64,000 nucleotides of DNA, from the NCBI GenBank assembly GCA_902604835.1, contig CACKZW010000001.1, positions 126,196 through 190,195 of the forward strand, read 5' to 3'. The notes under the pieces were generated by a model. It was not told the origin of the DNA and made no database searches. It saw only the letters and a program-made list of their open reading frames with translations. A program made the position numbers and the translations under genes. The stretch is from an uncultured Candidatus Actinomarina sp. (GTDB lineage Bacteria > Actinomycetota > Acidimicrobiia > Actinomarinales > Actinomarinaceae). Each line of letters begins with the position of its first letter. Position 1 is the stretch's first letter. This document shows positions 1-9,151 of the stretch, in pieces.

Positions 1-559
1 GAGAAAGAACAAGCTTCGAATCATCAGTTTGTGCATCCTGAAAGATAAAACTTTTCTTTAAGTTAATTTTTTTTAACTTTGGAAATAGGTCAAATGTATT
101 ATTTTTAGAAATGTTCTTATGCTTTTCTGGTTTCTTCCTTCCTCCTAAAAAATCATAAAAGAGTAAACCCAACTTAAATGCAAAAGGGGCTATAAAGTTT
201 TTTTGAAAAATTTTAGGTAGATCTGCAAATCCATCATTTTTGTATATTGGTGCAAGAAGTTTTAATGGCCTGTAAAGAGAACCTAGTCTTTTTTTTAATA
301 TTTTCTGCTCATTTAAGCTTTCTTTAACTAAAGAAAATTGAAGCTGTGGTAAATATCTTATGCCTCCATGTAATAGTTTGGTACTTCTGCTTGAGGCTCC
401 AGATGCAAAGTCATGCTTATCAACAAGTAAGACATTTAGTCCTGCATTTGAGGCAATAGTAAGAGCGGCAGCACCAATAATTCCTCCCCCAATGATTAAA
501 AGATCATATTCATCATTATTTTTTAATTTATTTATTTGATTATTTCTTGAAAAAGTCAA
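1..559 (-). CDS. glpD: Glycerol-3-phosphate dehydrogenase (FAD-dependent), N-terminal part; runs off the left edge
   Basis: Reverse translation from a TTG start at 559: LTFSRNNQINKLKNNDEYDLLIIGGGIIGAAALTIASNAGLNVLLVDKHDFASGASSRSTKLLHGGIRYLPQLQFSLVKESL..., with GxGxxG FAD motif and SSRSTKLLHGGIRYL typical of GlpD. Confidence 0.82.
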   Translation of the reverse strand, partial: MTFSRNNQINKLKNNDEYDLLIIGGGIIGAAALTIASNAGLNVLLVDKHDFASGASSRSTKLLHGGIRYLPQLQFSLVKESLNEQKILKKRLGSLYRPLKLLAPIYKNDGFADLPKIFQKNFIAPFAFKLGLLFYDFLGGRKKPEKHKNISKNNTFDLFPKLKKINLKKSFIFQDAQTDDSKLVLS

Positions 560-789
560 TTTTCTAAGGGGGTCATTTCTTCTTTACAATGTTTTGGAGG
601 TTCATTAGCAACAACAGATTGTAATTTTACTGTTAATTCCGTCCCGCAAGCTTTGCATAAAAATGATTGCGCTGTCTCTAAAACGTCACTCGGATCAATT
701 TCTGGAGGTACGCTCGCTAGTGAGCCAATTGAATTTTTTAAAAATCTGAAAATTACAACTCCAATTAATAAAGCAATTAAATATTCCAT
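556..789 (-). CDS. Small protein with N-terminal TM segment and CxxC...H/C zinc-ribbon-like motif
   Basis: ORF track; MEYLIALLIGVVIFRFLKNS... FLCKACGTEL...KHCKEE; overlaps the glpD start. Confidence 0.5.
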   Translation of the reverse strand: MEYLIALLIGVVIFRFLKNSIGSLASVPPEIDPSDVLETAQSFLCKACGTELTVKLQSVVANEPPKHCKEEMTPLEN

Positions 790-893
790 CTAAAAAGTTA
801 TATATCTATATATTGAGTTTTTACGTTGTTCTAGTTTTTTTTCAGATAAGTTTTCAAAATTTTTTTTACCCATAATATAAGAATACCTTTTTG

Positions 894-966
894 TGGAGAT
901 GATGGGACTTGAACCCACGACCCCCTGCTTGCAAAGCAGGTGCTCTTCCAGCTGAGCTACATCCCC
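894..966 (-). tRNA. tRNA-Ala (anticodon TGC)
   Basis: Reverse complement GGGGATGTAGCTCAGCTGGAAGAGCACCTGCTTTGCAAGCAGGGGGTCGTGGGTTCAAGTCCCATCATCTCCA; complete cloverleaf, anticodon loop TTTGCAA. Confidence 0.95.
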
Positions 967-1055
967 TCGCAACATTTATTATGCCTCGTATTGACTCGTA
1001 AATGAAAAAATTTTAGAAATATTTTGTATTCATTACTATTGTAGATAGAGCGAAA

Positions 1056-1130
1056 GGGCCTATAGCTCAGCCTGGTTAGAGCGCATCCCTGATAAGGATG
1101 AGGTCGTTAGTTCAAATCTAACTAGGCCCA
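1056..1130 (+). tRNA. tRNA-Ile (anticodon GAT)
   Basis: GGGCCTATAGCTCAGCCTGGTTAGAGCGCATCCCTGATAAGGATGAGGTCGTTAGTTCAAATCTAACTAGGCCCA; acceptor GGGCCTA/TAGGCCC, anticodon loop CTGATAA. Confidence 0.95.
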
Positions 1131-1249
1131 CAATAGTCATAAGAGTTTTTCAGATATCACTTATTCACTAAGCAAGAAAATACAAAACCCATTACTAATC
1201 CCCCACAAGTATTTAATAAAATAATAAAAATCGTTTAAGCGAACTACCT

Positions 1250-1328
1250 TAAAATAAATTGGAATTAAGAGCCTGGTATATCCACTACCACAAGCCCTTA
1301 ATTCCAGTACGTACTCAGATAAAAGGGA
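1250..1328 (-). ncRNA. Candidate small RNA with its own promoter and a long hairpin
   Basis: 10-bp stem TGGAATTAAG...CTTAATTCCA enclosing TGGTA...TACCA, followed on the minus strand by AATTTATTTT, just downstream of a -35/-10-like pair; no ORF. Confidence 0.35.
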
Positions 1329-1333
1329 GACCA

Positions 1334-1363
1334 ATTATCTAAGTTTTTATAATCTAAAGTCAA
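1334..1363 (-). promoter_or_regulatory. Candidate sigma70-type promoter for the small RNA
   Basis: Minus strand TTGACT (1363-1358), 16-18 nt spacer, TAGATAAT (1341-1334). Confidence 0.4.
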
Positions 1364-1380
1364 GGGGATAACTTTAAGTT

Positions 1381-1407
1381 ATAAAAAAATCCGGGATAAA
1401 CCCGGAT
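1381..1407 (-). terminator. Rho-independent terminator of the ogt transcript
   Basis: Minus strand ATCCGGG-TTTAT-CCCGGAT followed by TTTTTTTAT. Confidence 0.75.
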
Positions 1408-1520
1408 CCAAACAATACAAAAAAGACCCGGCTAAAAAGCTGACCATTCTTTATGATGTCTGTTTATAAAATTCATAAATTTAATTTTAACTCATACGCA
1501 ATTTAGAAAAGTAAATGATG

Positions 1521-1802
1521 TTAAAACTTTGTTTCGTTGTTTTCATTTTTTAGGAGTCTTCTTTTTTCAGATATCCCACCAGGACCACTGTAACCCCCTA
1601 ATTTACCATTTGAGCAAATGACTCTATGACAAGGAATAATTACTGGGTAAGGATTTTTTCCACAAGCATTTGCAACTGCTCTTGATGAGTTAGGATGACC
1701 AATTCTTTCCGCAATCTCTTTATAAGACATAGTTTGACCATAAGGAATTTTAGAGATTTCTTTCCAAACTAAAGTTTGAAATTTAGTACCCTTTAATTTC
1801 AT
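1521..1802 (-). CDS. ogt: Methylated-DNA--[protein]-cysteine S-methyltransferase, short single-domain form
   Basis: IPCHRVICSNGKLGGYSGPGG active-site motif; 93 aa. Confidence 0.88.
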   Translation of the reverse strand: MKLKGTKFQTLVWKEISKIPYGQTMSYKEIAERIGHPNSSRAVANACGKNPYPVIIPCHRVICSNGKLGGYSGPGGISEKRRLLKNENNETKF

Positions 1803-1861
1803 AAAATTACTTTAACAACCTCAATTATTGATATTTACCAGTTATATATAAAATTTGTATT

Positions 1862-3610
1862 ATGAATACCCACGCAACACAAATTTCAAATGTCCTAATT
1901 ATCGGTAGTGGCGGTGCGGGGCTTAGAGCTGCAATAGAAGCAAAGCAACAAGGAATGGATGTTGTTGTTCTTGGTAAGAGACAAAGAACAGATGTTCATA
2001 CTGTCCTTGCTGCTGGAGGGATTAATGCAGCTTTTGGAAATGTTGATGCAGATGATTCATGGGAGCAACATTTTGCTGATACTTATATCGAAGGTTATGG
2101 ATTATCCGAACCAGAGGTAGTGGAAATAATGGCAAAAGAGTCTCCCGCTATAGTAGAAGAAATTGATAGTTGGGGCGCTAACTTTGCGAAGCTAGAAAAT
2201 GGGAAGATTGATCAAAGATTTTTTGGTGCTCATACATATAGAAGGACCTGTTACTCAGGTGATTACACAGGAAGATCAATACTTTTTGCTTTGATTAATA
2301 AAGCAAAATCACTAGATATACCAATTCTAGATTCACAATATGTATCCGATTTGTTAGTAGATGATAATGTTTGTTTCGGAGCTATGGCATTTGACATTCA
2401 GAGTGGAGAAAGAACAGTTTACTTGGCAGATTCAATTGTTGTTGCTGCTGGTGGACACACAAGATTATGGAGAAAAAGCTCTTCTAGAAGAAATGAAAAT
2501 ACTGGTGATGGATTTTTTCTTGGTCTTAAAGCTGGTTGTAAATTAAGTGATATGGAAATGGTTCAATTTCACCCAACTGGAATGGTTATACCGGAGGAAA
2601 TGGCAGGAACATTAGTTACTGAAGCTGTTCGTGGTGAAGGTGGAAAGCTTGTTAACAGTGACGGTGAAAGGTTTATGAAAAACTATGACAGCGAAAGAAT
2701 GGAATTGTCAACAAGAGATCGTGTAGCAATGGCAAATTATACAGAAATTGTGGAGGGAAGAGGATCTCCTAATGGTGGTGTTTATCTTGATATAAGTCAC
2801 AAAGATAAAGACTTTATAATTGAAAAGCTGCCAAGAATGTATAGACAATTTCTAGATACTTTAATGATTGATATTTCAAAAAGCCCGATGGAAGTTTCCC
2901 CTACTGCACACTATTCAATGGGAGGTATAGTTGTGACTCCTAAAGATCATTGGACGGGCGTTGAAGGTCTGTATGCTGCTGGGGAGGTAACTTCGGGACT
3001 TCATGGGGCAAACAGACTTGGTGGAAATTCACTTGCAGAGATCCTTATTTTTGGAAAGAGAGCTGGTGCGGCAGCATCTCAAAGATCAAAAGAAATAGAC
3101 GTTCATATACGATCAAAAAAAGTTATCAATGAAGCGCATGAAAACCTTAATTCATCGATCAAAAATGGTTCAGAGGTAGCAAGACCCCTTCAACGATCTT
3201 TGAGAAACATAATGTGGGAGTACGGAGGAGTTGTTAAAAATAAAGAGAAATTAGAAAAGGGTTTATCAGAAATTGAGGGACTAAAAGAATCTTCAAAAAA
3301 TCTTGATGTGAGGCCAGATTCTGAAGGATATCAAGACTTAATGCTTGCATTCGATCTTGAGGCATCGATCGCTTCGTCAGAAGCAACTCTAAAAAGTGCG
3401 CTAAATAGAGAAGAGAGTAGAGGAGCTCATCAACGTGATGATTTTAAAGATTTGAGTGAAAATGGAAATGTAAATATTAGAGTCGAACTTGATGACAACA
3501 AGGAAATAAAACTATCGAAAAAAGAAATCCCTCAACTAGAGAAAAAACTTAAAAATTTAATCAATAAGACTGTAGAAATTGATAACTTTGAAGGAATGCT
3601 TCTTGAATAG
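1862..3610 (+). CDS. Succinate dehydrogenase/fumarate reductase flavoprotein-like subunit (no adjacent FeS subunit)
   Basis: GSGGAGLRAAIEAKQQG, GAHTYRRTCYSGDYTGRSI, HPTGM, GLYAAGEVTSGLHGANRLGGNSLAEILIFG. Confidence 0.82.
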   Translation: MNTHATQISNVLIIGSGGAGLRAAIEAKQQGMDVVVLGKRQRTDVHTVLAAGGINAAFGNVDADDSWEQHFADTYIEGYGLSEPEVVEIMAKESPAIVEEIDSWGANFAKLENGKIDQRFFGAHTYRRTCYSGDYTGRSILFALINKAKSLDIPILDSQYVSDLLVDDNVCFGAMAFDIQSGERTVYLADSIVVAAGGHTRLWRKSSSRRNENTGDGFFLGLKAGCKLSDMEMVQFHPTGMVIPEEMAGTLVTEAVRGEGGKLVNSDGERFMKNYDSERMELSTRDRVAMANYTEIVEGRGSPNGGVYLDISHKDKDFIIEKLPRMYRQFLDTLMIDISKSPMEVSPTAHYSMGGIVVTPKDHWTGVEGLYAAGEVTSGLHGANRLGGNSLAEILIFGKRAGAAASQRSKEIDVHIRSKKVINEAHENLNSSIKNGSEVARPLQRSLRNIMWEYGGVVKNKEKLEKGLSEIEGLKESSKNLDVRPDSEGYQDLMLAFDLEASIASSEATLKSALNREESRGAHQRDDFKDLSENGNVNIRVELDDNKEIKLSKKEIPQLEKKLKNLINKTVEIDNFEGMLLE

Positions 3611-3651
3611 TAGTTTTGTTATATGACTCAAGTTTAGATCTCAAAAAACAT

Positions 3652-4476
3652 CTACAAATTTAAAAAAATTTCTGGCATTGCAGAAGCCCAAGATGTCTCA
3701 TTGTGAAGTCCATTTTCATCTATAAAGAATTTTACGTTTTTTTTATTTAGTTCAAGAGAATCATTTACATTCTTAACTCCTGAAAAATAAAAATTATCAT
3801 TATTTGAAAAATCCAAATCTTGATTTTTTGGAAATATATTTTTGACATGATCCCCAAAAATATGTCCTTCTTTTTTGCCGGTATAAAGGTAAGTTGTCGT
3901 GTTGTTTCCAAGATTTTTAATATCATTTAATATCCTAGGGTATCCAAACCAAAATGCAGGAGATAAAGATATTATGTTTTCAAACTCAGGATAAATTATT
4001 GAGGTCTTGATTGACATTAAACCACCCATTGAAGCTCCTGCAACAGAAAATTTAGTTTGATCAAAATTTATGCCTAAAAAGTTTTTTACTGCTGGAATAA
4101 AGCTAAGGACAATGTTTTTAATATGCTCCTCAGCAAAATTTTTTTCTTTCTTAATGGGATATGGATTATATTGAAATTGTCTTTTAGAGTTTGACGTAAC
4201 ACTAATTATCAAAAAATTTTTTTTAAGCTGGTCTTCAAAGTTATTAATTAAACTTTCTAAATTAAAAATTGTTCCAAAGTGACTGGTTGAAGAATCGAAA
4301 AGATTCTGTCCATCGTAACAAAGGATCATATTATCTATTTTGGTAAGATCTTTTGGTACTCTAAAAATAATTTGATTAGTATCTTTAATTTCTTCATCAA
4401 AAATTTCGTTGCTTTTATATAGATTTTTAAAAATTTTATTCTTTGAATATTTTGTAAAATTTATATCGTCAATCAT
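3652..4476 (-). CDS. Alpha/beta-hydrolase, enterochelin-esterase (Fes/YieL)-like
   Basis: VAGASMGGLMS nucleophile elbow; esterase D-like N-terminus. Confidence 0.65.
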   Translation of the reverse strand: MIDDINFTKYSKNKIFKNLYKSNEIFDEEIKDTNQIIFRVPKDLTKIDNMILCYDGQNLFDSSTSHFGTIFNLESLINNFEDQLKKNFLIISVTSNSKRQFQYNPYPIKKEKNFAEEHIKNIVLSFIPAVKNFLGINFDQTKFSVAGASMGGLMSIKTSIIYPEFENIISLSPAFWFGYPRILNDIKNLGNNTTTYLYTGKKEGHIFGDHVKNIFPKNQDLDFSNNDNFYFSGVKNVNDSLELNKKNVKFFIDENGLHNETSWASAMPEIFLNL

Positions 4477-4590
4477 CTTTAATTATTATTCTATTCAATA
4501 AAAATTAAGTAATAATTTTAAAAAAACAAAGAAATAAATAAAAAGTTTTAGGTCATTTTAAAAGATTTGATATAATTAAAAAAGCATAAA

Positions 4591-4680
4591 GAGAAGGTTA
4601 AGACCTCGGCAACCTGGATGACTATCCAAGGTGCCTGAAGATGTGGCAGAAATGCAACTAAATAGTCAAAGCCCTTCTCC
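4591..4680 (+). promoter_or_regulatory. SAM-I/IV-family riboswitch
   Basis: P1 GAGAAGG (4591-4597)/CCTTCTC (4673-4679); core CGGCAACCTGGATGACTATCCAAGGTGCC; P3 TGGAT-GACT-ATCCA whose loop GACT(AT) can pair with (AT)AGTC at about 4662-4667 (pseudoknot); directly upstream of metY-metX. Confidence 0.8.
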
Positions 4681-4697
4681 AAACAAAGGAGAATATT

Positions 4698-5978
4698 ATG
4701 AAGTTTGATTCAAAACTTATTCATGCAGGTTGGGATTCAGATGCTGACTCTGAGGGGTCAATTACTGTTCCTATTTATAAAACAACTGCATATCAATTTA
4801 ATAACACTGAACATGCAGCTAGCTTGTTTGCCTTAAAAGAGTTTGGAAACATTTACTCTCGACTCGGCAACCCAACTGTTGGTGCTCTAGAAGCAAGACT
4901 AACAGCTCTAGAAGATGGGGCTATGTCTGTTGCTTTATCGTCAGGTACATCTGCAGTTATGTACTCTCTTATTAATATTATGAGTCAAGGGGATAATTTT
5001 GTTACAGCAAACCAACTTTATGGTGGTACCTATACGATGTTCGATAATATATTACCTGAATACGGTATCGACTCAAAAAAAGTTGATATTACAGATTTAA
5101 CTGCTGTTGAAAATGCAATTGATGAGAAAACTCGAGCAATATATTGCGAGACAATAACTAATCCAGGCTTGGTTGTGGCTGATATCTCTGGATTAGGAGA
5201 AATTGCTAAATCTAAAGGAATCCCTTTAATAGTTGATGCTACTTTTACTACATCAGCAATTTGTAAACCTTTTGATTTCGGAGCAGATATTGTAGTTTAT
5301 TCTCTTACAAAATGGATGTCTGGACATGGAAGAGTAATTGCGGGAGCAGTTATTGAAAAAGGTGGTTTTGACTGGGGTAATGGAAATTTCCCATTATATG
5401 ACAAGCCTGATACCAGTTATGGCGGAATGAGATGGGGACATGATTTAGGTGATTTAAGTAGTGTAGCTTACTCATTAAGACTTAGAACAGTACCGCTAAG
5501 AAACCTTGGTGCAAGTATGTCTCCAGAGACAGCTTTTGAAGTTATGAGTGGTCTTGAGACTTTAAGTCTGAGAATGGACAGGCATTGTGAAAATGCTATA
5601 AAAGCAGCTGAATATCTATCAAATCATGAACTTGTTGAATGGGTAAGGTTTCCAGGACTCAAAGATGATCCTGCTTATGACCTATCAGAAAAGTACTTGA
5701 AAGGTACTGGCGGAACAATGGTTGTTTTTGGTATTAAAGGTGGAAAAGATTCTGGACAGAAATTTATTGATAATTTAAAGATGTTTAGACATGTTGCGAA
5801 TGTTGGAGATACTAGATCTTTAGCAATTCACCCTGCATCCACAACACATTCACAATTAGATGACGAGCAGTTAATAGCTGCAGGTTCTCCTGCAGAGTTA
5901 GTAAGGCTTTCTATTGGTATTGAAGACATAGATGATATCATAGAAGATCTATCTCAAGCTCTTGAAAGTACAAAATAA
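4698..5978 (+). CDS. metY: O-acetylhomoserine aminocarboxypropyltransferase (sulfhydrylase)
   Basis: PLP Cys/Met-metabolism family; SRLGNPTVGALEARLTALE, YSLTKWMSGHG (Schiff-base Lys). Confidence 0.9.
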   Translation: MKFDSKLIHAGWDSDADSEGSITVPIYKTTAYQFNNTEHAASLFALKEFGNIYSRLGNPTVGALEARLTALEDGAMSVALSSGTSAVMYSLINIMSQGDNFVTANQLYGGTYTMFDNILPEYGIDSKKVDITDLTAVENAIDEKTRAIYCETITNPGLVVADISGLGEIAKSKGIPLIVDATFTTSAICKPFDFGADIVVYSLTKWMSGHGRVIAGAVIEKGGFDWGNGNFPLYDKPDTSYGGMRWGHDLGDLSSVAYSLRLRTVPLRNLGASMSPETAFEVMSGLETLSLRMDRHCENAIKAAEYLSNHELVEWVRFPGLKDDPAYDLSEKYLKGTGGTMVVFGIKGGKDSGQKFIDNLKMFRHVANVGDTRSLAIHPASTTHSQLDDEQLIAAGSPAELVRLSIGIEDIDDIIEDLSQALESTK

Positions 5979-7041
5979 AACAAGCAAGTTTTACATTCCA
6001 CAATTTAAACTTGATTCGGGTGAACTGCTTGAGAATGTAGAGATTGCTTACACTACTTACGGAACTTTGTCGGAAAAAGGCGACAATGCTGTATTAATAT
6101 TTCATGCTCTAACCGGAAGTCACATGTTGGCGGGAAATTATTCTCAAGAAGAAAACCCAGAAATTCCTTGGAATGATGAATTAGAAATTGGCTGGTGGGA
6201 CGAATTTGTTGGTGAAAATAAACTTATTGATACCAAAAAATATTTTGTAGTTTGTGCCAACTATCTTGGTGGATGTTATGGGACCACAGGTCCAAATTCT
6301 ATAGATAATAAAACTGGATTAGAATATGGAGAGAATTTTCCAAATATTTCTTTTAAGGATATAGAGATTTCTCAAAAACAATTATTAGATGACCTAGGAG
6401 TTAAATCTTTAAAGGCCGTGATTGGTCCTTCTATTGGGGGCTTAATGGCATTAGAATTTTCCCTTTTATATCCAGATTTTGTAGAAAATCTTATCTCAAT
6501 TTCAAGTGGATATAAACTATCCACAATTCAGTTACTCCACAACCTTGAACAAGCTTATGTATTGAATCTCGCAAAAGGTTCACCTGACAGAAGAGATGAG
6601 TATTTATCTTTAGCAAGAATGATTGCACATAAAACCTACATCTCTTTGGAGCTTCTTGCCTCAAGGGCTAAAGGTGAAAGTAAGTATAGTGAAGACATAA
6701 TTAATGGTTTTTTGTCAACATCTCAGGAGTCTTATATGATGCACCAAGGAGAAAAGTTTATTGAGAGATTTACACATGAATCTTACAACTCAATAATTAA
6801 AGGTTGGCAAAACTTTTCTATAGATCTCGAGCAAATTGAAAGACTTAAAGACATTAAAGTTTTAGTAGTTTCTGTTGATTCAGATGTATGTTTTTATCCA
6901 GAAGAACAATCGGAATTTGTTAAGCTTTTAAATGCAAATAATATCAATTCAACTCATAAAACACTCAGCTCAACAAAAGGTCATGATTGTTTTCTTTTAG
7001 AGCCTGAACTATTTGAAAAAGAATTAGGGAAATTTATCTAA
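5962..7041 (+). CDS. metX: Homoserine O-acetyltransferase
   Basis: FHALTGSHMLAG, GPSIGGLMALE; overlaps metY by 17 nt; C-terminal GHDCFLLE. Confidence 0.88.
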   Translation: MKVQNKTSKFYIPQFKLDSGELLENVEIAYTTYGTLSEKGDNAVLIFHALTGSHMLAGNYSQEENPEIPWNDELEIGWWDEFVGENKLIDTKKYFVVCANYLGGCYGTTGPNSIDNKTGLEYGENFPNISFKDIEISQKQLLDDLGVKSLKAVIGPSIGGLMALEFSLLYPDFVENLISISSGYKLSTIQLLHNLEQAYVLNLAKGSPDRRDEYLSLARMIAHKTYISLELLASRAKGESKYSEDIINGFLSTSQESYMMHQGEKFIERFTHESYNSIIKGWQNFSIDLEQIERLKDIKVLVVSVDSDVCFYPEEQSEFVKLLNANNINSTHKTLSSTKGHDCFLLEPELFEKELGKFI

Positions 7042-7042
7042 G

Positions 7043-7480
7043 TTATTTTCTAACAGTTGAGCCCACTACAAGAGCTGCTGAAATGATTATTAAGTTTTTA
7101 ACTATGTATTGACCTTCAAGGGTAAGTCCAAAAGGAAAATTTGTAAAACATACCTCGGGAAAAAGAACTAATGGCAAGAATGTTCCAGGCATTTGTATAA
7201 ATAATAAAATTATGGATATTCGAATTAATGGTTTTATTATCATCGTAATTCCTATAATTACTTCCCAAATTCCTAGAATTGGGACAAATGTTTTGGGATT
7301 TTCAAACCAGTAAACTGTATTTTCTACTAGCTCTTGGGCAGGGCTTAATCCCATAGGCTTTAGGGCACCAAACCAGATGTAGATAATTCCTAAAGAATAT
7401 CTAAGTAATGTAACTCCCCACTTTGACATGAATTCAGTCACAAAAATATCTAAATCATCAAAACTTTTAATATTTCTCAC
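7043..7480 (-). CDS. DoxX-like membrane protein
   Basis: Four hydrophobic segments; LRYSLGIIYIWFGALKPMGLSPAQELV. Confidence 0.6.
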   Translation of the reverse strand: MRNIKSFDDLDIFVTEFMSKWGVTLLRYSLGIIYIWFGALKPMGLSPAQELVENTVYWFENPKTFVPILGIWEVIIGITMIIKPLIRISIILLFIQMPGTFLPLVLFPEVCFTNFPFGLTLEGQYIVKNLIIISAALVVGSTVRK

Positions 7481-7529
7481 AAAAACAATCTAGTTAGTTA
7501 TTTAAATAATAAGAAAAAAAATATGTTGA

Positions 7530-7697
7530 TTATCGAAAAATTACGTAGATCAAAAATGAACTACTTACCCAAGCCACAGAAAATGTAAAAACTACAAAAA
7601 AAAGTTTCACATTTTTGATTACACCAGAAAAAAACAATGCTAAAAGTAATCCAAAAATTATTGAAAACCCAATTATAAATGCATCGAGTAAACTCAC
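7530..7697 (-). CDS. 55-aa membrane microprotein (GTG start), not in the ORF track
   Basis: VSLLDAFIIGFSIIFGLLLALFFSGVIKNVKLFFVVFTFSVAWVSSSFLIYVIFR*; GTG overlaps the TAG stop of the upstream esterase (TAGTG). Confidence 0.55.
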   Translation of the reverse strand: MSLLDAFIIGFSIIFGLLLALFFSGVIKNVKLFFVVFTFSVAWVSSSFLIYVIFR

Positions 7698-8680
7698 TAG
7701 ATATTAATTTGAGATTCGTGTTCTGTCTGTGAAGGTAAATGTTTATCAAGAAAATATCCTATTTGTTCAAAAGCAGATATTGTTTCGGGCATTCTTACAT
7801 CTATATGAAAAACATGATACATCCCTTCCCATTCAAAATATTCATTTTCACATTTATCTCTATCAAGTATTTTCTTCAATGACTGCGAATCAGATAATAA
7901 TAATTCTTCTGTACCGACCTGAATCATTATTGGAGGACTTGAAGTGAAATCACCTTTAAGCGGGACCATGTAAGGATTATTTGAATCAAATTCTCCTTCA
8001 TTAATATAAAAGCCATGAAGTGAGTCTCCATTTGCCCAAATTCTTTTGAATATTGGACCTAAGAGCAAGTCTCTGTCTGCCATGTTTTCTGTATAAGTAG
8101 TTCCTGTTCCCGTTAAATCTGTCCACGGTGACAATAAAGCTAGTGATGTTGGTAAATCATTATCTGTATCAATTAGTTTTAATAAAGCTACAAGTGCAAG
8201 ATTGCCTCCGGCAGAATCCCCACCAAATGCAATTTGGTTTGATTTGTAATTTTTTTCATTCAATAAATATTCATAAACTGTAAGAGCATCATTAAGTTGT
8301 GAAGGGTACTTGCTTTCAGGTCCAAGACGGTAGTCAGGAACGTAGATTGTTGTTTTTGTTATGTCAGCCAAATAGCTTACTAGTGAATAATGGCTTTTGG
8401 GACTACCTAAAGAGTAAGCTCCTCCATGAAAATATAATAATATCCTATTTGGATCGGATGAAGGTGTAGATATTTTCCATGTTTTTATTCCGTTAATGTA
8501 AAATTCTTCTTTGTTTGTTCCTTTAACTTTCGGACCAAATTTTCCTTGTAAGTCAACAAGCCATCTAAAAAGCTTTATTCTCCAATTTGTCATCTCATTT
8601 GGGCTTCTATATAAAGCACTCAAAATTTTTGCAAAACGCCTAAATTGTTTTATGCTTTTTTGAGCTTGTTTACTAACCAT
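7697..8680 (-). CDS. Alpha/beta-hydrolase, hormone-sensitive-lipase family esterase
   Basis: LLYFHGGAYSLGSP (HGGG) and FGGDSAGGNLA (GDSAG). Confidence 0.85.
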   Translation of the reverse strand: MVSKQAQKSIKQFRRFAKILSALYRSPNEMTNWRIKLFRWLVDLQGKFGPKVKGTNKEEFYINGIKTWKISTPSSDPNRILLYFHGGAYSLGSPKSHYSLVSYLADITKTTIYVPDYRLGPESKYPSQLNDALTVYEYLLNEKNYKSNQIAFGGDSAGGNLALVALLKLIDTDNDLPTSLALLSPWTDLTGTGTTYTENMADRDLLLGPIFKRIWANGDSLHGFYINEGEFDSNNPYMVPLKGDFTSSPPIMIQVGTEELLLSDSQSLKKILDRDKCENEYFEWEGMYHVFHIDVRMPETISAFEQIGYFLDKHLPSQTEHESQINI

Positions 8681-8728
8681 ATAAATTAATGATATAGACT
8701 AAATCTCTTCTTTGCACTGTAAAAATAC

Positions 8729-9151
8729 TTAGGAAGGTCTCCTAAAGTTCTTGGAGAGAAAAGTTTCTAATTCATCTAAATTTTCTACAATATTATCTCC
8801 ATAACTAAATATCCCCCAAATAAAATTGTTTATTGGTTTTATTGAATTTGCACTTATCCCAATTAATGTTTTTCCAGATTTATATGCGTATCCAATCTCT
8901 GCAGCTGTTCCAGAATCTACATCTCTCCCAGTTAAAAGAGCAACTACTAAATCGGCTGGCTCAAGGTATTCCATATCTACATCAAAAATTTTTTCTTTTT
9001 TTTCACGAGTAAATTCACCAGTTACTAAACCAGCATCTCGGTGAGGAAGAAAACTATCAAAACCATAACTCTCAACTAACTTTGTAATTTTTTCTAGATA
9101 TTTTCTTTCATGATCATCAAATAAAGGTCCAGCTATATATGCTTTTTTCAT
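8729..9151 (-). CDS. Nucleoside 2-deoxyribosyltransferase family protein
   Basis: KKAYIAGPLF...DVDSGTAAEIGYAYKSGKTLIGI. Confidence 0.8.
   Translation of the reverse strand: MKKAYIAGPLFDDHERKYLEKITKLVESYGFDSFLPHRDAGLVTGEFTREKKEKIFDVDMEYLEPADLVVALLTGRDVDSGTAAEIGYAYKSGKTLIGISANSIKPINNFIWGIFSYGDNIVENLDELETFLSKNFRRPS

Noticed and set aside
790-975. 61-aa ORF containing VAQLEEHLLCKQGVVGSSPIIST
   Set aside because: Classic spurious translation of a tRNA gene; it lies on the tRNA-Ala(TGC) at 894-966.
1398-1476. Possible leader peptide MNFINRHHKEWSAF followed by the CCGGG hairpin (attenuator-like)
   Set aside because: No minus-strand gene follows within range and the region is adequately explained as the ogt 3' UTR plus terminator; kept only as a note.
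7561-7749. 62-aa minus-strand ORF
   Set aside because: Composition is implausible and it overlaps the esterase end; the alternative GTG frame 7530-7697 gives a coherent membrane protein.
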